Of a stretch of DNA of 44,223 nucleotides, positions 16,205-25,252 are shown piece after piece. The stretch covers positions 1-44,223 of the forward strand of contig NZ_LRTR01000787.1 in NCBI RefSeq assembly GCF_001550375.1, written 5' to 3'. The translations under genes were made by a program, and so were the position numbers. The DNA is from Streptomyces europaeiscabiei. GTDB taxonomy: Bacteria > Actinomycetota > Actinomycetes > Streptomycetales > Streptomycetaceae. The notes below the pieces were generated by a model that was given only the letters and a program-made list of their open reading frames with translations, was not told the DNA's origin and did no database searches. Each line of letters begins with the position of its first letter. The stretch's first letter is position 1.

Positions 16205-17464
16205 TCAGTCCAGTGCGGCCACCGGGGCCTCCGCGTGCCGAAATCCCGGCAGGATCAGACACAGCACGGCCGCGATGGCGGTCGACGCGGCGAAGGCGCC
16301 TACGGCCCAGGCGCCGGACACGTGCTGGATGATCAGGCCGGCGATCAGTGGTGCCAGTGTCGCCAGCGCGGTGGCCGCCATGATCACGGTGCTGATGACC
16401 CGGCCGCGCATGTCCTCCGGCGTACTGCGAAGCACCACGGCGACCAGCGCGCCGTTCGCGGACGGCGCGAGCAGCAGCGCCAGGGCGACCGGCGCCGCCA
16501 CCAGCGGTGACGGGATGAGCAGGGCGGCGGCGCCGAACAGCAGGGCTCCGGCCAGGGTGATGGTGGTGGTCAGGGTCGCCAGGTGCATGCGCCCTTGCAG
16601 CCGGGGTGCGACCACGGCACCGAGCAGCCCGCCTGCCGCGATGGCTGCCTGCACCAGGCCGATCACCACGGTGGAAGTGCCGTCCCGTTGCATCGCGAGG
16701 GTGATGCTGAAGATCACGCCGGTGAAGGAGAAGTTCACCAGGGGCGTCTGGATCACCGCCGCCCGCAGGACTGGCACCTGCCAGACGAGTTGCAGGCCGT
16801 CGGTCACCTCACGCCACAATCGCTTGCGCCCGTCCGCGTTCTCCGGGCGGAACCGCCCGCGGATCCGGCTCACCATGCAGGACGAGACGGCGAAGGAGAC
16901 GGCGTCGGCCAGGAAGGGGACGGCCCGGCCCACCCCGAAGAGCAGCCCCCCGAGCGCCGGGCCTGCCAGGCCGGCACCGTACGTCCGGCCTTCGGTGGCA
17001 GCCCATGCCTGTTCGAGTTGCTCGTCCGGCACGATTCCCGGAAGAGCGGCGGCGGCGGACGGGGCGAAGATGACGCCGACGGCCCCCTCGATCAGGCTCA
17101 CGGCCAGGACCATTTGCCAGGTCGCGAGATCCAGCACGATCAGGATGCCGAGCAGAGCCAGCAGGACGGTGCGCGTGATGTCGCAGATGATCATCGTCAG
17201 CCGCCGGTCGAACCGGTCCGACAGCGCCCCGGCGGGCAGTTGCAGGGACAGCATGGTGATCGCCCGCAGCGTACCCACCACCCCGGCGAGCACTACCGAG
17301 TGGGTCAGGACCAGGATGAGCAGCGGGTAGGCGATTCCGCTGATCTGCGTGCCGGTATCGGACAGCAGCTGGCCGATCCACAGCATCCGGAAGCCCTTGT
17401 TGCGCCGCAGCGGAACCTGCCGCGGCCCATCAGTTGCTCTCTCGATTCCGCCGGCGTCGCTCAC
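16205..17464 (-). CDS. MFS transporter (drug or siderophore exporter type)
   Basis: This is a 419-aa inner-membrane protein with about twelve hydrophobic segments. It starts near the GTG at 17464 (VSDAGGIERATDG), followed by a basic RRNKGFRMLWIGQLLSDTG, typical of the first helix of the EntS / macrolide-efflux-like MFS subgroup. The loop after helix 2 reads GALSDRFDRRLTMI, the MFS motif A, and a second copy (PEDMRGRVISTV) appears in the C-terminal half. Proton-driven export of a small hydrophobic molecule is likely; the substrate is unknown. The start is uncertain because GAGGG abuts the GTG, so a leaderless message is possible. It is transcribed alone, toward the MerR gene, and no linked regulator is evident. 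Confidence 0.85.
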   Translation of the reverse strand: MSDAGGIERATDGPRQVPLRRNKGFRMLWIGQLLSDTGTQISGIAYPLLILVLTHSVVLAGVVGTLRAITMLSLQLPAGALSDRFDRRLTMIICDITRTVLLALLGILIVLDLATWQMVLAVSLIEGAVGVIFAPSAAAALPGIVPDEQLEQAWAATEGRTYGAGLAGPALGGLLFGVGRAVPFLADAVSFAVSSCMVSRIRGRFRPENADGRKRLWREVTDGLQLVWQVPVLRAAVIQTPLVNFSFTGVIFSITLAMQRDGTSTVVIGLVQAAIAAGGLLGAVVAPRLQGRMHLATLTTTITLAGALLFGAAALLIPSPLVAAPVALALLLAPSANGALVAVVLRSTPEDMRGRVISTVIMAATALATLAPLIAGLIIQHVSGAWAVGAFAASTAIAAVLCLILPGFRHAEAPVAALD

Positions 17465-17948
17465 CCCTCGACACGATAGGCGCCGAGATCGTGACCGAGG
17501 AGGCGAAGAACTGACCACAGCCTCCCTCCCGCCGCAGCCTCCCTCCCGCCGGCGGCTGCCGACCGCCGGAGACAACAGTGATCGACATCGGCGGAGCAGG
17601 CCACAACCTCACAGGCGGAGCAAGACAGTGCACGCCTGCTCCACTCCCCTACGCCTTGCGTTGTGGTAGCCAGACCGCGGGACCGATGGGTCGTCGTCAC
17701 CCGCGCCCTCCGTCAGATCCACGCCCAAGCCGACGCAGCCGGTGACAGCGGCCGCCCCATCCGGACTGGCTCCGCCGCCTGTGCGCTCCCCCGTGCCCAC
17801 GACCTCGCCGCTTCCGGCCCAGTGAGCGGAAATTGCGCAGTGAGCACTCGGCCGGTCGCACGCTCTCGTCCTGCATCCCGACCAACCCTGACGATCACTC
17901 GGCGGCCCACGTCAAGGGCTCCGCCAGGTCAACGGCCGCACAAGCGCC
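17465..17948. other. Gene-free stretch
   Basis: No coding frame with convincing third-position bias is seen. CCTCCCTCCCGCCG-type direct repeats occur at about 17520-17552. The region holds the upstream sequence of the MFS gene and the downstream sequence of the EEP-family gene. I see no clear hairpin or promoter. Confidence 0.4.
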
Positions 17949-18785
17949 TCAGGTTGGGTCCACATCAGCGTGGAAGAGATGGTGATCCGAAGACTCGGAG
18001 GGCCGCACCCGGTGCCCGAGCGGGGCGACGCCCCTGAGGAAGATGTAGTCGAACTTGCTTTGCCAGTCGGTGGTCAGACCGCAGGCGCCGGCGGACGGGG
18101 GGCGACATCCGGGGTCCGCGTCCGCGGCCAGTGTCCACATTCGGGCGAGTTCGGGGGCGTCCGGCACAGCGTTGAAGTCACCGAGAACTATCGCGCGGTC
18201 GTACCGGGCGACTTCCCCGGCGAGCACATCGATCTGGTCCGCCCGGAACGCCTCCTGACGCCGCTGGGCGAGGTGCGTGTTGAGGACCCGCATCGGCCGA
18301 CCTCCCACTTCGGTGGTGACCGCCATGTACCCACGGTCCTCCGACCCACCCTCCGGGTACTGCACGCTGACGCGGTCCGTCAACGGCGCCGCCGAGAGAA
18401 TGGCCTGCCCGAAGCCTCCCGGACTCCACGGCACTCCCCCGCACCGGCCCCAACTCCGAAGAACCGACCCGTACTCGACGTGATAGACCAGCCCGTGAAA
18501 ACTCTTCAGATACTCCCGGATCCTCTCCACGTCACGCACGCAAGCCTCCTGCAGGCCGATGACCTGGGGCGCGACCGCGGCGATCTCCGCAGCCCGGTCA
18601 ACGTTGCTCTCGTCGCAAGGGTTGCAGATGTTCCATGTCATCACCCGGTTCGGAACGACATCCTTGACGGCGTCGACGGGCGAGGACCTACCGAAGAGGG
18701 CATCGCCCGGCGCACTGGGGCCGACGAGGACCATGCAGGCCACGACCACGGCACCCACGAGCAACCGCGTGTCCCTTCCGAACAC
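17949..18785 (-). CDS. Secreted endonuclease/exonuclease/phosphatase (EEP) family protein
   Basis: This is a 278-aa exported hydrolase. The GTG at 18785 is chosen because GAGGAGG lies 6 bases upstream; earlier starts would add an acidic leader. Residues 1-28 (VFGRDTRLLVGAVVVACMVL) form a signal peptide or anchor. The EEP catalytic set is complete: Asn in VMTWNICN, Glu in VIGLQEACV, His in LNTHLAQRRQEAF, Asp and Asn in VLGDFNAVPD, and Asp-His in SSDHHLFHADV. Proteins of this family cut phosphodiester or phosphoester bonds with magnesium, and secreted ones include DNases and sphingomyelinase-like enzymes. Two Cys pairs may form disulfides. It lies in an isolated position. Confidence 0.85.
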   Translation of the reverse strand: MFGRDTRLLVGAVVVACMVLVGPSAPGDALFGRSSPVDAVKDVVPNRVMTWNICNPCDESNVDRAAEIAAVAPQVIGLQEACVRDVERIREYLKSFHGLVYHVEYGSVLRSWGRCGGVPWSPGGFGQAILSAAPLTDRVSVQYPEGGSEDRGYMAVTTEVGGRPMRVLNTHLAQRRQEAFRADQIDVLAGEVARYDRAIVLGDFNAVPDAPELARMWTLAADADPGCRPPSAGACGLTTDWQSKFDYIFLRGVAPLGHRVRPSESSDHHLFHADVDPT

Positions 18786-18926
18786 CGCTGCCTCCTCAAC
18801 GTAGATCCACATGGCATCCGATGCCTCCGACTCCACGCACGAGGCGATGAGACGGGGTAGTCAGCAAACCATGCTTTTGGGCCTCCACCAGGCTCGCCGT
18901 CGAGGCTTGCCCCCACCACCACTGCG

Positions 18927-19289
18927 TCAGGAACCGAGGCCGTCGAACTCGAGGCACGCGTCCCGCCCAGCGGAGAGCCGACCGTGGTCGCCGGAGTCCG
19001 GAAGATCTCTCGCAGCAGCGTCGCGGGCGAGGGGAAACCGAAGGTGCCGCGCAGACGGTCCACGAGGGCGGCCGGGCAGCCGCCGAAGTAGCCGCCGGGC
19101 GCCGGCGAGCCAGCGCTCCCAGTCGGGCCAGGCATGTCCCGGTACGGGTGTGCCGAGTTCTCCGTCGAGTTCCGGATCGATCAGATCCGTCCCACGGGAG
19201 GACGGGTCCCACCTGCGGACCTTGGGCCGCAGCAGAAGGTCGGTGAGCGGCAGCCTTGCGCCACACCCCGTACACACGAAAACGAACAA
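18927..19289 (-). CDS. Small Cys-pair protein with an apparent frame-swapped middle
   Basis: The reading begins at a TTG at 19289, with GGAGGA just upstream, as MFVFVCTGCGARLPLTDLL. This matches the start of a group of short Streptomyces proteins (MFVFVCTxC) of unknown function, in which the CxxC probably binds zinc. It continues to HAWPDWERWLAG. From about 19105 to 19015 third-position G/C collapses in this frame and is high in another, which reads GGYFGGCPAALVDRLRGTFG. After that the first frame is good again (DSGDHGRLSAGRDACLEFDG) to its stop at 18927. Two opposite one-base shifts would explain this. The gene stays open, so a protein with an altered middle could be made. Confidence 0.5.
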   Translation of the reverse strand: MFVFVCTGCGARLPLTDLLLRPKVRRWDPSSRGTDLIDPELDGELGTPVPGHAWPDWERWLAGARRLLRRLPGRPRGPSARHLRFPLARDAAARDLPDSGDHGRLSAGRDACLEFDGLGS

Positions 19290-19773
19290 ATGTCCTCCGC
19301 CTTGGGAAACAGCGGAACAGTCGCAGCACAGCGGCGGCCGGCCAACACGTTTTCGTCCGCCGCGAGCCAGGGCGCCAACTGCGGTGCAGACAGAGCATCA
19401 TTCGACGCGTCGGACGGCTGAGCTGAAGGTGGCGTGCGCAAGGCAAGCATGCCTACCCGCGCTTGGTGGGGGCGAACTTGCGCATCGGTCGTCCAGCCGC
19501 GGAAGAGGTGAACTCCACCAGATCATCGGCTTCCCCGCGAAACCCGACGGTGGCGGTGCCACCCGGCCCGTGGCCTGCCAGCCGCTGGAGTACATGCGCA
19601 CCGCCTCCCCCGTGCCGGCCGCCCACCACTTCCTCGGGCTGCTCGCCCACGCGGACTCCGGCCCGTCCACCGACTGTGCAGACCGGCCGATCAGGAGGGG
19701 CAGAGGCTGCAGCCGGCCCACGCGGTCCGGTCACGACATCCGCTGGGCTGGACGACCGCCGGCAGGTGCGGAA
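19290..19773. other. Region with an unidentified plus-strand coding remnant
   Basis: From about 19508 to 19680 the plus strand has one frame with almost all G/C third positions. It reads ELHQIIGFPAKPDGGGATRP and then PLEYMRTASPVPAAHHFLGL, then LAHADSGPSTDC, without a start or natural end. It looks like the interior of a lost gene. I do not recognise the family. Nothing else is supported here. Confidence 0.4.
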
Positions 19774-20400
19774 TCAGGTGGTGGGGCGGGAGTGCACGCT
19801 GACGGCGTAACCGCAGCCTTGGTAGTAGGGGTCGCCGCTCCAGGTGGCGTAGCGCTGCCGCAGGGTCAGTCCGGCCTGGGTGCACCAGTGGTCGAACTCC
19901 ATGAGGGTCACCGGCGGTTCGGGCAGCGGCAGGTGCGCCGCGTCCAGTCCCATGCCCGTGACCAGCAGTCCGCCGGGGCGCAATGCGGCGGCCAGCTGCC
20001 GCACGACGGCTGATTCGGTGCCGGGGGCAAGCAGGGGGATGACGTTTCCCGCGGCGAGTGCCAGGTCGAAGCCCGGTTTCAGGCCGAGGGTGTCCAGGCG
20101 GGCCAGGTCACCGAGGAGCCACTCCTGTGTGGGGGCTTCGCGGCGGGCGACGGCGAGCATCGAGGGGTCGACGTCCACGCCGGTGCACAGGTGGCCCAGG
20201 TCGGCGAGTCGGATCGCGATCCGACCGGTGCCGCATCCGGCGTCGAGTACCCGGGAGGCGGGCCCCAGCAGCGCGGCGCAGAAGGCCGCCTCGCCGTGGA
20301 TGTCCTGGCCCGATTCGGCCAGTCGCGCGAAACGCCGGGAGTACGCCTCCCCGGCTTGTCCGCCGGTCAGTTCCGCCCAACGGTCGCGTTCCCCGGTCAT
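19774..20400 (-). CDS. Class I SAM-dependent methyltransferase
   Basis: This 208-aa cytosolic enzyme starts MTGERDRWAELTGGQAGEAY. The AdoMet-binding motif I is VLDAGCGTGRIAIRLA near residue 52, motif II is CTGVDVDPSMLAVARR, and DLALAAGNVIPLLAPGTE corresponds to motif IV. LRPGGLLVTGMGLD is the motif VI strand. The short C-terminal part ends WSGDPYYQGCGYAVSVHSR, which contributes little substrate pocket, so a small molecule is the likely acceptor. It appears single and complete. Related methyltransferases occur in secondary metabolism and in general detoxification. Nothing in the neighbourhood decides between them. Confidence 0.85.
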   Translation of the reverse strand: MTGERDRWAELTGGQAGEAYSRRFARLAESGQDIHGEAAFCAALLGPASRVLDAGCGTGRIAIRLADLGHLCTGVDVDPSMLAVARREAPTQEWLLGDLARLDTLGLKPGFDLALAAGNVIPLLAPGTESAVVRQLAAALRPGGLLVTGMGLDAAHLPLPEPPVTLMEFDHWCTQAGLTLRQRYATWSGDPYYQGCGYAVSVHSRPTT

Positions 20401-20714
20401 CTGCGACGTGCCTTCCGGTCAGCCTCGCCCAGCAGAGGAGAGGACGGTCCATCGCACTTTACGCTCCTTCGAACGGGCCCGCGCCCCTCGGCATCGACCA
20501 CCTCGTCCTCCCCTTCGAGTACCGGCACTCCGCCACCGCCCTTGGACGCCCCCGAACGCCGGGCCTGCGCCGATGACCGCGGCGTGCCTCGCGCCGACGG
20601 AGGGTAGGCATCGGAGCGTCGGGCCGTGACACGGCCCGCTCTGCCTCCGTAGGGCCCTGGTCCTGGGTCGGAGGTCGGTGGGCAAGGAGCGCGTGGCACC
20701 GCAGGATTGGCGAT
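20401..20714. other. Divergent gap before the PPOX relic
   Basis: This lies between the methyltransferase start and the plus-strand PPOX-fold gene. A frame around 20465-20600 (LGIDHLVLPFEYRHSATALG on the plus strand) has some coding look but no start or homology I know. No clear promoter or hairpin is assigned. Confidence 0.35.
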
Positions 20715-21160
20715 GTGACAGCTCGTGGCTTCGATGTGGACACCTTCCTGCAGCAGCCGCTCACCGCTCGTATCGCCACCAATGGGCCCACAGCGCGCCA
20801 CGTCTGGTTCCTGTGGGAGGACGGCGCCTTCTGGGTACTGACGGGCCCGTGGGCCCGTTTGTTCGGCCGGGTGAAAAACGACCCGAACGTCGCCCTCGTG
20901 GTCGACGAATGCGATCTCGTGACGAGGCGCGTGCAACAGGTGATCGCCCGGGGCAGGCTGAGCTCGTGCCGTTCGACGTGCTGAGGAGCCGACGTAAGCT
21001 GACCCGCTATCTGGGAGCGGACGAGGCTCTGTGGGATGCGCGGTTCGTGGGCTATCCGCACGACGACCCGGGCGAACGAGGCACGAGATGGCTGCGTTTG
21101 ACGCCTGCCTCGCTCACGGTCCACGACCTCAGTTACTCCGTCGCCCCATCCCGGGACTGA
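20715..21160 (+). pseudogene. PPOX-fold (pyridoxamine-phosphate-oxidase-like) gene, frameshifted
   Basis: The reading from the GTG at 20715 gives VTARGFDVDTFLQQPLTARI, then RHVWFLWEDGAFWVLTGPWA and RVKNDPNVALVVDECDL. This is the flavin/F420/heme-binding split barrel of small PPOX-fold proteins. Near 20950-20954 (the CCCGGGG run) one base appears to be lost. The first frame then stops at 20984. The second frame continues the family sequence with QAELVPFDVLRSRRKLTRYL, DPGERGTRWLRLTP and LTVHDLSYSV to 21160. The restored protein would be about 148 aa, the usual length. It is either a young pseudogene or a sequencing error; the split is certain in the given sequence. Confidence 0.8.
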
Positions 21161-21582
21161 GGCGAAAGTGAGGCAAAGGAAAGGGATCCGGCGGCGGTGT
21201 TCTCGGCGATGCCGGCCTGGTTGGTGGAGCGGGGGACGCCGGGGACGGCCAGCTCGCGAAGTCCGCGATACGGGGTCGCGTGCCGGACGGCAACGGCAGC
21301 TCGGCCGACCGTCAACCTCACGGACGCGGTACACCCCGTCAGAGGTGGCGACACACGGCGGGCGAGTCTGGCGTGACCGACGTCGTTTCGAAGGGCGAGT
21401 CCCTCCCCGGTCGGGACGCCTGTTCCGACCGGGGAGATGAGCACCAATAGGTGCCTCCGGGACGGTCGCCCAGCACAGGCCGGTGCCCGATTGGGACCCC
21501 GGGCGGGACCCCGGGTGATGTCCGTCGGGCCACGGCGAGGATACTGGTACACGCACGTGTGCCCCTGCTCTCTGATGGACTC
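21161..21582. other. Intergenic region with terminator
   Basis: This holds the hairpin at 21403-21436 and the upstream region of the coiled-coil gene. A minus-strand frame at 21133-21330 (SVRLTVGRAAVAVRHATPYR, then GLRELAVPGVPRSTNQ) could be a coding scrap. No intact gene is present. Confidence 0.4.
21403..21436. terminator. 12-bp GC hairpin
   Basis: CTCCCCGGTCGG (21403-21414) pairs perfectly with CCGACCGGGGAG (21425-21436) across a 10-base loop. It insulates the coiled-coil gene from upstream transcription of the PPOX relic. Confidence 0.7.
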
Positions 21583-22731
21583 ATGCCGACTTCCCCCACC
21601 GCCCGTCCCACCACTCCTCCCACGGTGTGGCCGGCTCGCGGCCGCCACGTCGGACCCGACGCGGAAGACGTACTCCGTCGCACCCTGCGCCAGCTCAAGG
21701 ACAGCCAGGTCATCGACGACTTCCTGGAGGTTCCCGACGCCGTGGGCGACTCGCCGGAGCCGGTCTTCGAGGCCCGTTGGCGGGTTCCCCACGAGGTGAC
21801 CGTACGCGCCCGGCTGAGCCTCGCGCCCGACCTGGGCGGCGGGCGCGAGTGGACCCTGCTCGCGGAGGCGGAACAGCCGTGGGACCCGGCATGGCCGTCC
21901 CCTGTCACCCGGTTCTGGCCGGAGTACGGCGACTGGGACCACGACGCCGCCACAGGCGTGTCGCTGAGCAGGATCAACACCCTGCCTGAGGACGACAAGG
22001 ACGTAAGGCGCCTGCTCAGAGACTCCGGGCACGGCGGATGGTGTGTCCACGTCGTCGTCCACGAGGCGATGACCACGGACGAGCGCGGCCGGCTACCCGT
22101 GGCGCGATGGCTGCCGCCGAGCCTGCGTCACCGCGTCGTGGAACACCGGGCCGCACCGCACCAGTTGCGGGTCGTGAACTGGGCGGTGCGGGAGTTCGAC
22201 GCGGAGGTGCCTCGCGGCGGTGCGGTGGTGCTGCCCGGCGCCCCCGCGCCGTCCGCCTACGACGCCCAGGACTTCACCGTACGAACAGTCTTCCTGGACG
22301 GTTCGGAGCCGACCGACCTCGTCGCGGCGGTGACGCGGTTCGCCGCCCTGGCGCAGCCGCTGCCGGACGGTGCCGACGAAGCCCTCACCGCGCTGCGCAA
22401 GGACTGGCATCTCCTCACGCTCGAAGAGGAACTCGCCCGGGAACGGCAGCGGGTGGCCGAGTACGCCGAGGCGCTGAAGGCCATGACGGAGTCCCGGGAC
22501 CTGTACCGGGAGGCGACCGAGCGCGCCCACGAGGCGCTAGCCGCCTACCGCGAGGCCGCCGAGGCCGCTCCCGCCGCCCAGCAGCCGTCCGGGACGCCGA
22601 CGGCATCCGCGTTCCAGCAGCTGACACGCACACTGGACCGCCTCAAGGACAGTGCAAAGACACTGCGCCCCGCCGCCAAGGCCCAGGACGAGAAGAACAC
22701 CGACAACCAGCCGACCGGTTCCGAGCACTGA
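21583..22731 (+). CDS. Hypothetical protein with C-terminal coiled coil
   Basis: This is a 382-aa protein of unknown function. The ATG at 21583 (MPTSPTARPTTPPTVWPARG) is the first start with good codon bias. Residues 25-270 form a mixed alpha/beta region with VLRRTLRQLKDSQVIDDFLE, GREWTLLAEAEQPWDPAWPS and a strand-rich part FTVRTVFLDGSEPTDLVAAV. Residues 285-345 are a long charged helix (LEEELARERQRVAEYAEALK, then YREATERAHEALAAYREAAE), a likely coiled coil for oligomerisation. The tail is Lys- and Gln-rich. There is no membrane segment. It is flanked by a terminator upstream and appears monocistronic. I do not recognise a domain. Confidence 0.65.
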   Translation: MPTSPTARPTTPPTVWPARGRHVGPDAEDVLRRTLRQLKDSQVIDDFLEVPDAVGDSPEPVFEARWRVPHEVTVRARLSLAPDLGGGREWTLLAEAEQPWDPAWPSPVTRFWPEYGDWDHDAATGVSLSRINTLPEDDKDVRRLLRDSGHGGWCVHVVVHEAMTTDERGRLPVARWLPPSLRHRVVEHRAAPHQLRVVNWAVREFDAEVPRGGAVVLPGAPAPSAYDAQDFTVRTVFLDGSEPTDLVAAVTRFAALAQPLPDGADEALTALRKDWHLLTLEEELARERQRVAEYAEALKAMTESRDLYREATERAHEALAAYREAAEAAPAAQQPSGTPTASAFQQLTRTLDRLKDSAKTLRPAAKAQDEKNTDNQPTGSEH

Positions 22732-23041
22732 CCTGTCGGGCTCGGGCTGCGAGACAGCGGGCCCGGCCGGAGCAACGGCTGGAACTCGTCTGCACGTACA
22801 CGCGCTCGATGACCGCGTCCTGACGTGCGGTGAACCGGCGGAGTCGATCGAACCGGCGAAGTCGATCCGGACGGACTGAAGGTCGCATGTCCGGATCGAC
22901 CAGGCGGAGGGCTCGCGAGGTCAGCGCCTCGGTGAGCGGGAAGGCCTCGGCGAGCGGGACGGCGTCGGCGAGCGAGTTGGCTGCGGTGAGCCGCGCCGGT
23001 GTGCGGTCACGTATCGACTCCGCAGGGCCCTTCGTCGGACC
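22732..23041. other. Gene-free stretch with short tandem repeat
   Basis: At about 22925-22975 a 15-base unit of the type CGGCGAGCGGGACGG recurs three to four times with small changes (CGGTGAGCGGGAAGG, CGGCGAGCGGGACGG, CGGCGAGCGAGTTGG). A shorter repeat (CGGCGGAGTCGATCGAACCGGCGAAGTCGATC) lies at 22838-22868. No gene is supported. Confidence 0.5.
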
Positions 23042-23920
23042 TCAGACCGAGGGTGCCTGCCAGGCGCCGAGCACGGCCTCCAACTGCCCCAGCGGATTCT
23101 CGCCCACGAAGCGCAGGACGACCGTGTCCGCCCCGGCCGCCGCGAGTTCGCGGATGGCGGCGGCGGCCCGGGGGGCATCGCCGGAGACGGTGAAGACCTC
23201 CTCCTGAGGGCGGCCCAGCCAGGCGCCGTGGCCCTCGGTATGGGGGTGGAGGGTGCGGGCCACCTCGTCGGGATCGTCGCCGACGCACGCGAAGGCGAAG
23301 GCGGTCAGGGTGTGGTCGCCGGTGGCGCCCTTGGCGGTCAGCTCGCGGATGTGTTCCAGATCGCGCGGACCGTGACCCTCGGCGATCAGTGTGCCGTCGG
23401 CGACCCGGCCGGACAGTTCGAGGGAGCGGGGCCGCACCACGCCCGCGACGACCGGCGGGACCTCGGTCGGGGGATGCACCAGCTTGACTCCGTCCAGCCG
23501 AACCTCGCGCCCCGCCAGTTCGACTCGCTCACCGTGCAGCAGCGCGCGCACGGAGGTGATCGTCTCCTCCAGCAGGGCCAGCGGGGAGCGCGACGCGACG
23601 CCGACCTGGGCCATCCACTCCCGCACGCCGTGCCCGATGCCTGCCACCAGGCGGCCGGGGAACACCCGGGCCAGCGTGGCCAGTTCCATCGCCAGCAGCG
23701 CCGGGCTGCGCAGCGGGGCCGGGGCGATGCCGATGCCCACCCGCAGGCGCTGTGTCGCACCCAGGGCCACGGCTGCCGCCGTCACGCCGCCGTTCCAGCC
23801 GAGGTCCTCCACCACCCACAGGTCGTCCACACCGAGCGACTCGGCCCGCCGCGCGAACTCGGGCAGCCCCTCCGGGGCCCAGTCGCGGTCGTGCATCACA
23901 CCGATCCGTACGTTTGTCAT
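23042..23920 (-). CDS. LLM-class flavin/F420-dependent oxidoreductase
   Basis: This is a 292-aa cytosolic TIM-barrel enzyme starting MTNVRIGVMHDRDWAPEGLP. Family marks are FARRAESLGVDDLWVVEDLG, LRVGIGIAPAPLRSPALLAM, ELATLARVFPGRLVAGIGHG followed by VREWMAQVG, and VTLLEETI-type residues (LALLEETITSVRALLHGE). PPVVAGVVRPRSLELSGRVA and DGTLIAE follow. Such luciferase-like proteins in actinomycetes mostly use F420 to transfer hydride to small substrates. The substrate is unknown. It is on the same strand as the aldo/keto reductase and cupin genes to its right, but gaps of 232 and 260 bases argue against one operon. It is complete and of normal length. Confidence 0.85.
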   Translation of the reverse strand: MTNVRIGVMHDRDWAPEGLPEFARRAESLGVDDLWVVEDLGWNGGVTAAAVALGATQRLRVGIGIAPAPLRSPALLAMELATLARVFPGRLVAGIGHGVREWMAQVGVASRSPLALLEETITSVRALLHGERVELAGREVRLDGVKLVHPPTEVPPVVAGVVRPRSLELSGRVADGTLIAEGHGPRDLEHIRELTAKGATGDHTLTAFAFACVGDDPDEVARTLHPHTEGHGAWLGRPQEEVFTVSGDAPRAAAAIRELAAAGADTVVLRFVGENPLGQLEAVLGAWQAPSV

Positions 23921-24152
23921 GCGGGGGAACCTACGCGGCGGACGAGGAGCGGATCAACGACGTTTCCCGCCTGGCGTACATCGGCCGGTCTCCGGCGCGG
24001 CTTCGGACCTCGGCCGTCGGCGGTGTCCTGAGGGCATGATTTCTACGCCATCCGCAACCCGGGCAAGCTCGTCGCGGTGGCGGTTCCACGCCGGATCAGC
24101 CGGTGAAGGGACCAGAGAGTCCGACTCCGGTCATGACCGAAGTGGCAGAGTC

Positions 24153-24992
24153 CTATGGCGACGGGGTCAGGCGGTCGAGGCGGTCGCGGTGGGCCGGGGT
24201 CAGACGGAGGCGTTCCGCGGCGAGGTTCTCCTCCAGGTGGTCGACCCGCGCGGTGCCCGGGATGGGGAGGATGACCGGTGAGTGGCCGAGGAGCCAGGCG
24301 AGCGCCACCTGCGTGGGGGTGGCGTCGGCCTCGGCCGCCACGGCGGCGACCTCGGCCCGCGCCCCCGAGTCCCCCCAGGCCACGGGACGCCACGGCAGGA
24401 ACGCGATCCCTGCCGCTTCGCACGCCACGAGGACGGGCTCGTGCTCGCGGTCGAGCAGGTTGTAGCGGTTCTGCACACTCGCGACGTCGACGACCTCCCG
24501 TGCCTCCGCGATCTCTTCGACGGTGACCTCGGACAGCCCGATCCGGCCGATCTTGCCCTCGGTCCGCAGGTCCCGCAGCGTGCCGAGCTGGTCGGCGAGC
24601 GGCGTCTGCGGATCGATTCGGTGCAGCTGAAGCAGTTCGATCCGCTCGACCCGCAGTCGGCGCAGAGCCTGCTCGACCTGCTCCCGCAGAACAGCCGGCC
24701 TCCCGTCGAGCTTCCACTCCCCCGACGGGCCCGATCGGGCGACGCCGACCTTGGTGGTGATCAACAGCCCATCCGGGTAAGGGTGCAGGGCCTCGGCCAG
24801 CAGCTCCTCGTTGGCTCCCCCGCCATACAGGTGCGCGGTGTCGATCAGAGTGACGCCCAGCTCGACGGCCCGTCGGGCGACCGCCAGAGAGGCCTCACGG
24901 GCCGGGCCCGGCTCCGTCGGCAAGTGCATGCCCCCGAACCCGAGACGCCGTACCTTCAGATCCCCGCCGATACGAAACGCAGTCGATGTCAC
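24153..24992 (-). CDS. Aldo/keto reductase
   Basis: This 279-aa NADPH-dependent reductase starts MTSTAFRIGGDLKVRRLGFG. The catalytic tetrad is visible: Asp and Tyr in TLIDTAHLYGGGANEELLAE, Lys in LLITTKVGVA, and His in ELLQLHRIDPQTPLADQLG. The cofactor loop at the C-terminus reads ILPIPGTARVDHLEENLAAE, the usual IPG(T/S) signature. The enzyme reduces aldehydes or ketones in the cytosol; the physiological substrate is unknown. It is full length with an ordinary start. Neighbouring redox enzymes (LLM oxidoreductase) and the cupin may belong to the same detoxification function, but each is separately spaced. Confidence 0.9.
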   Translation of the reverse strand: MTSTAFRIGGDLKVRRLGFGGMHLPTEPGPAREASLAVARRAVELGVTLIDTAHLYGGGANEELLAEALHPYPDGLLITTKVGVARSGPSGEWKLDGRPAVLREQVEQALRRLRVERIELLQLHRIDPQTPLADQLGTLRDLRTEGKIGRIGLSEVTVEEIAEAREVVDVASVQNRYNLLDREHEPVLVACEAAGIAFLPWRPVAWGDSGARAEVAAVAAEADATPTQVALAWLLGHSPVILPIPGTARVDHLEENLAAERLRLTPAHRDRLDRLTPSP

Positions 24993-25252
24993 GTGCTGCC
25001 TTCTCCCCCTCGCTCAAGGGGCAACGCCAACAGCCCAGTTGGCCACGATATCGGCCCCCCGGCCCAGATCGGCCGACCTGCCCGGACAAGCAGACAAGCG
25101 GACAGGCCCTCTGGATACGCGTACCGGGCCGGCATGGCGACCCTCATCCAGGCTTCACTACGCCCGGCCACGCCCCCCGACCGTCGCCGCAGAAGCGGTC
25201 ACGGCCCTCCGCACCGACGCCCTCAGCATCCATTCGGTGCATCGACGGCGTC

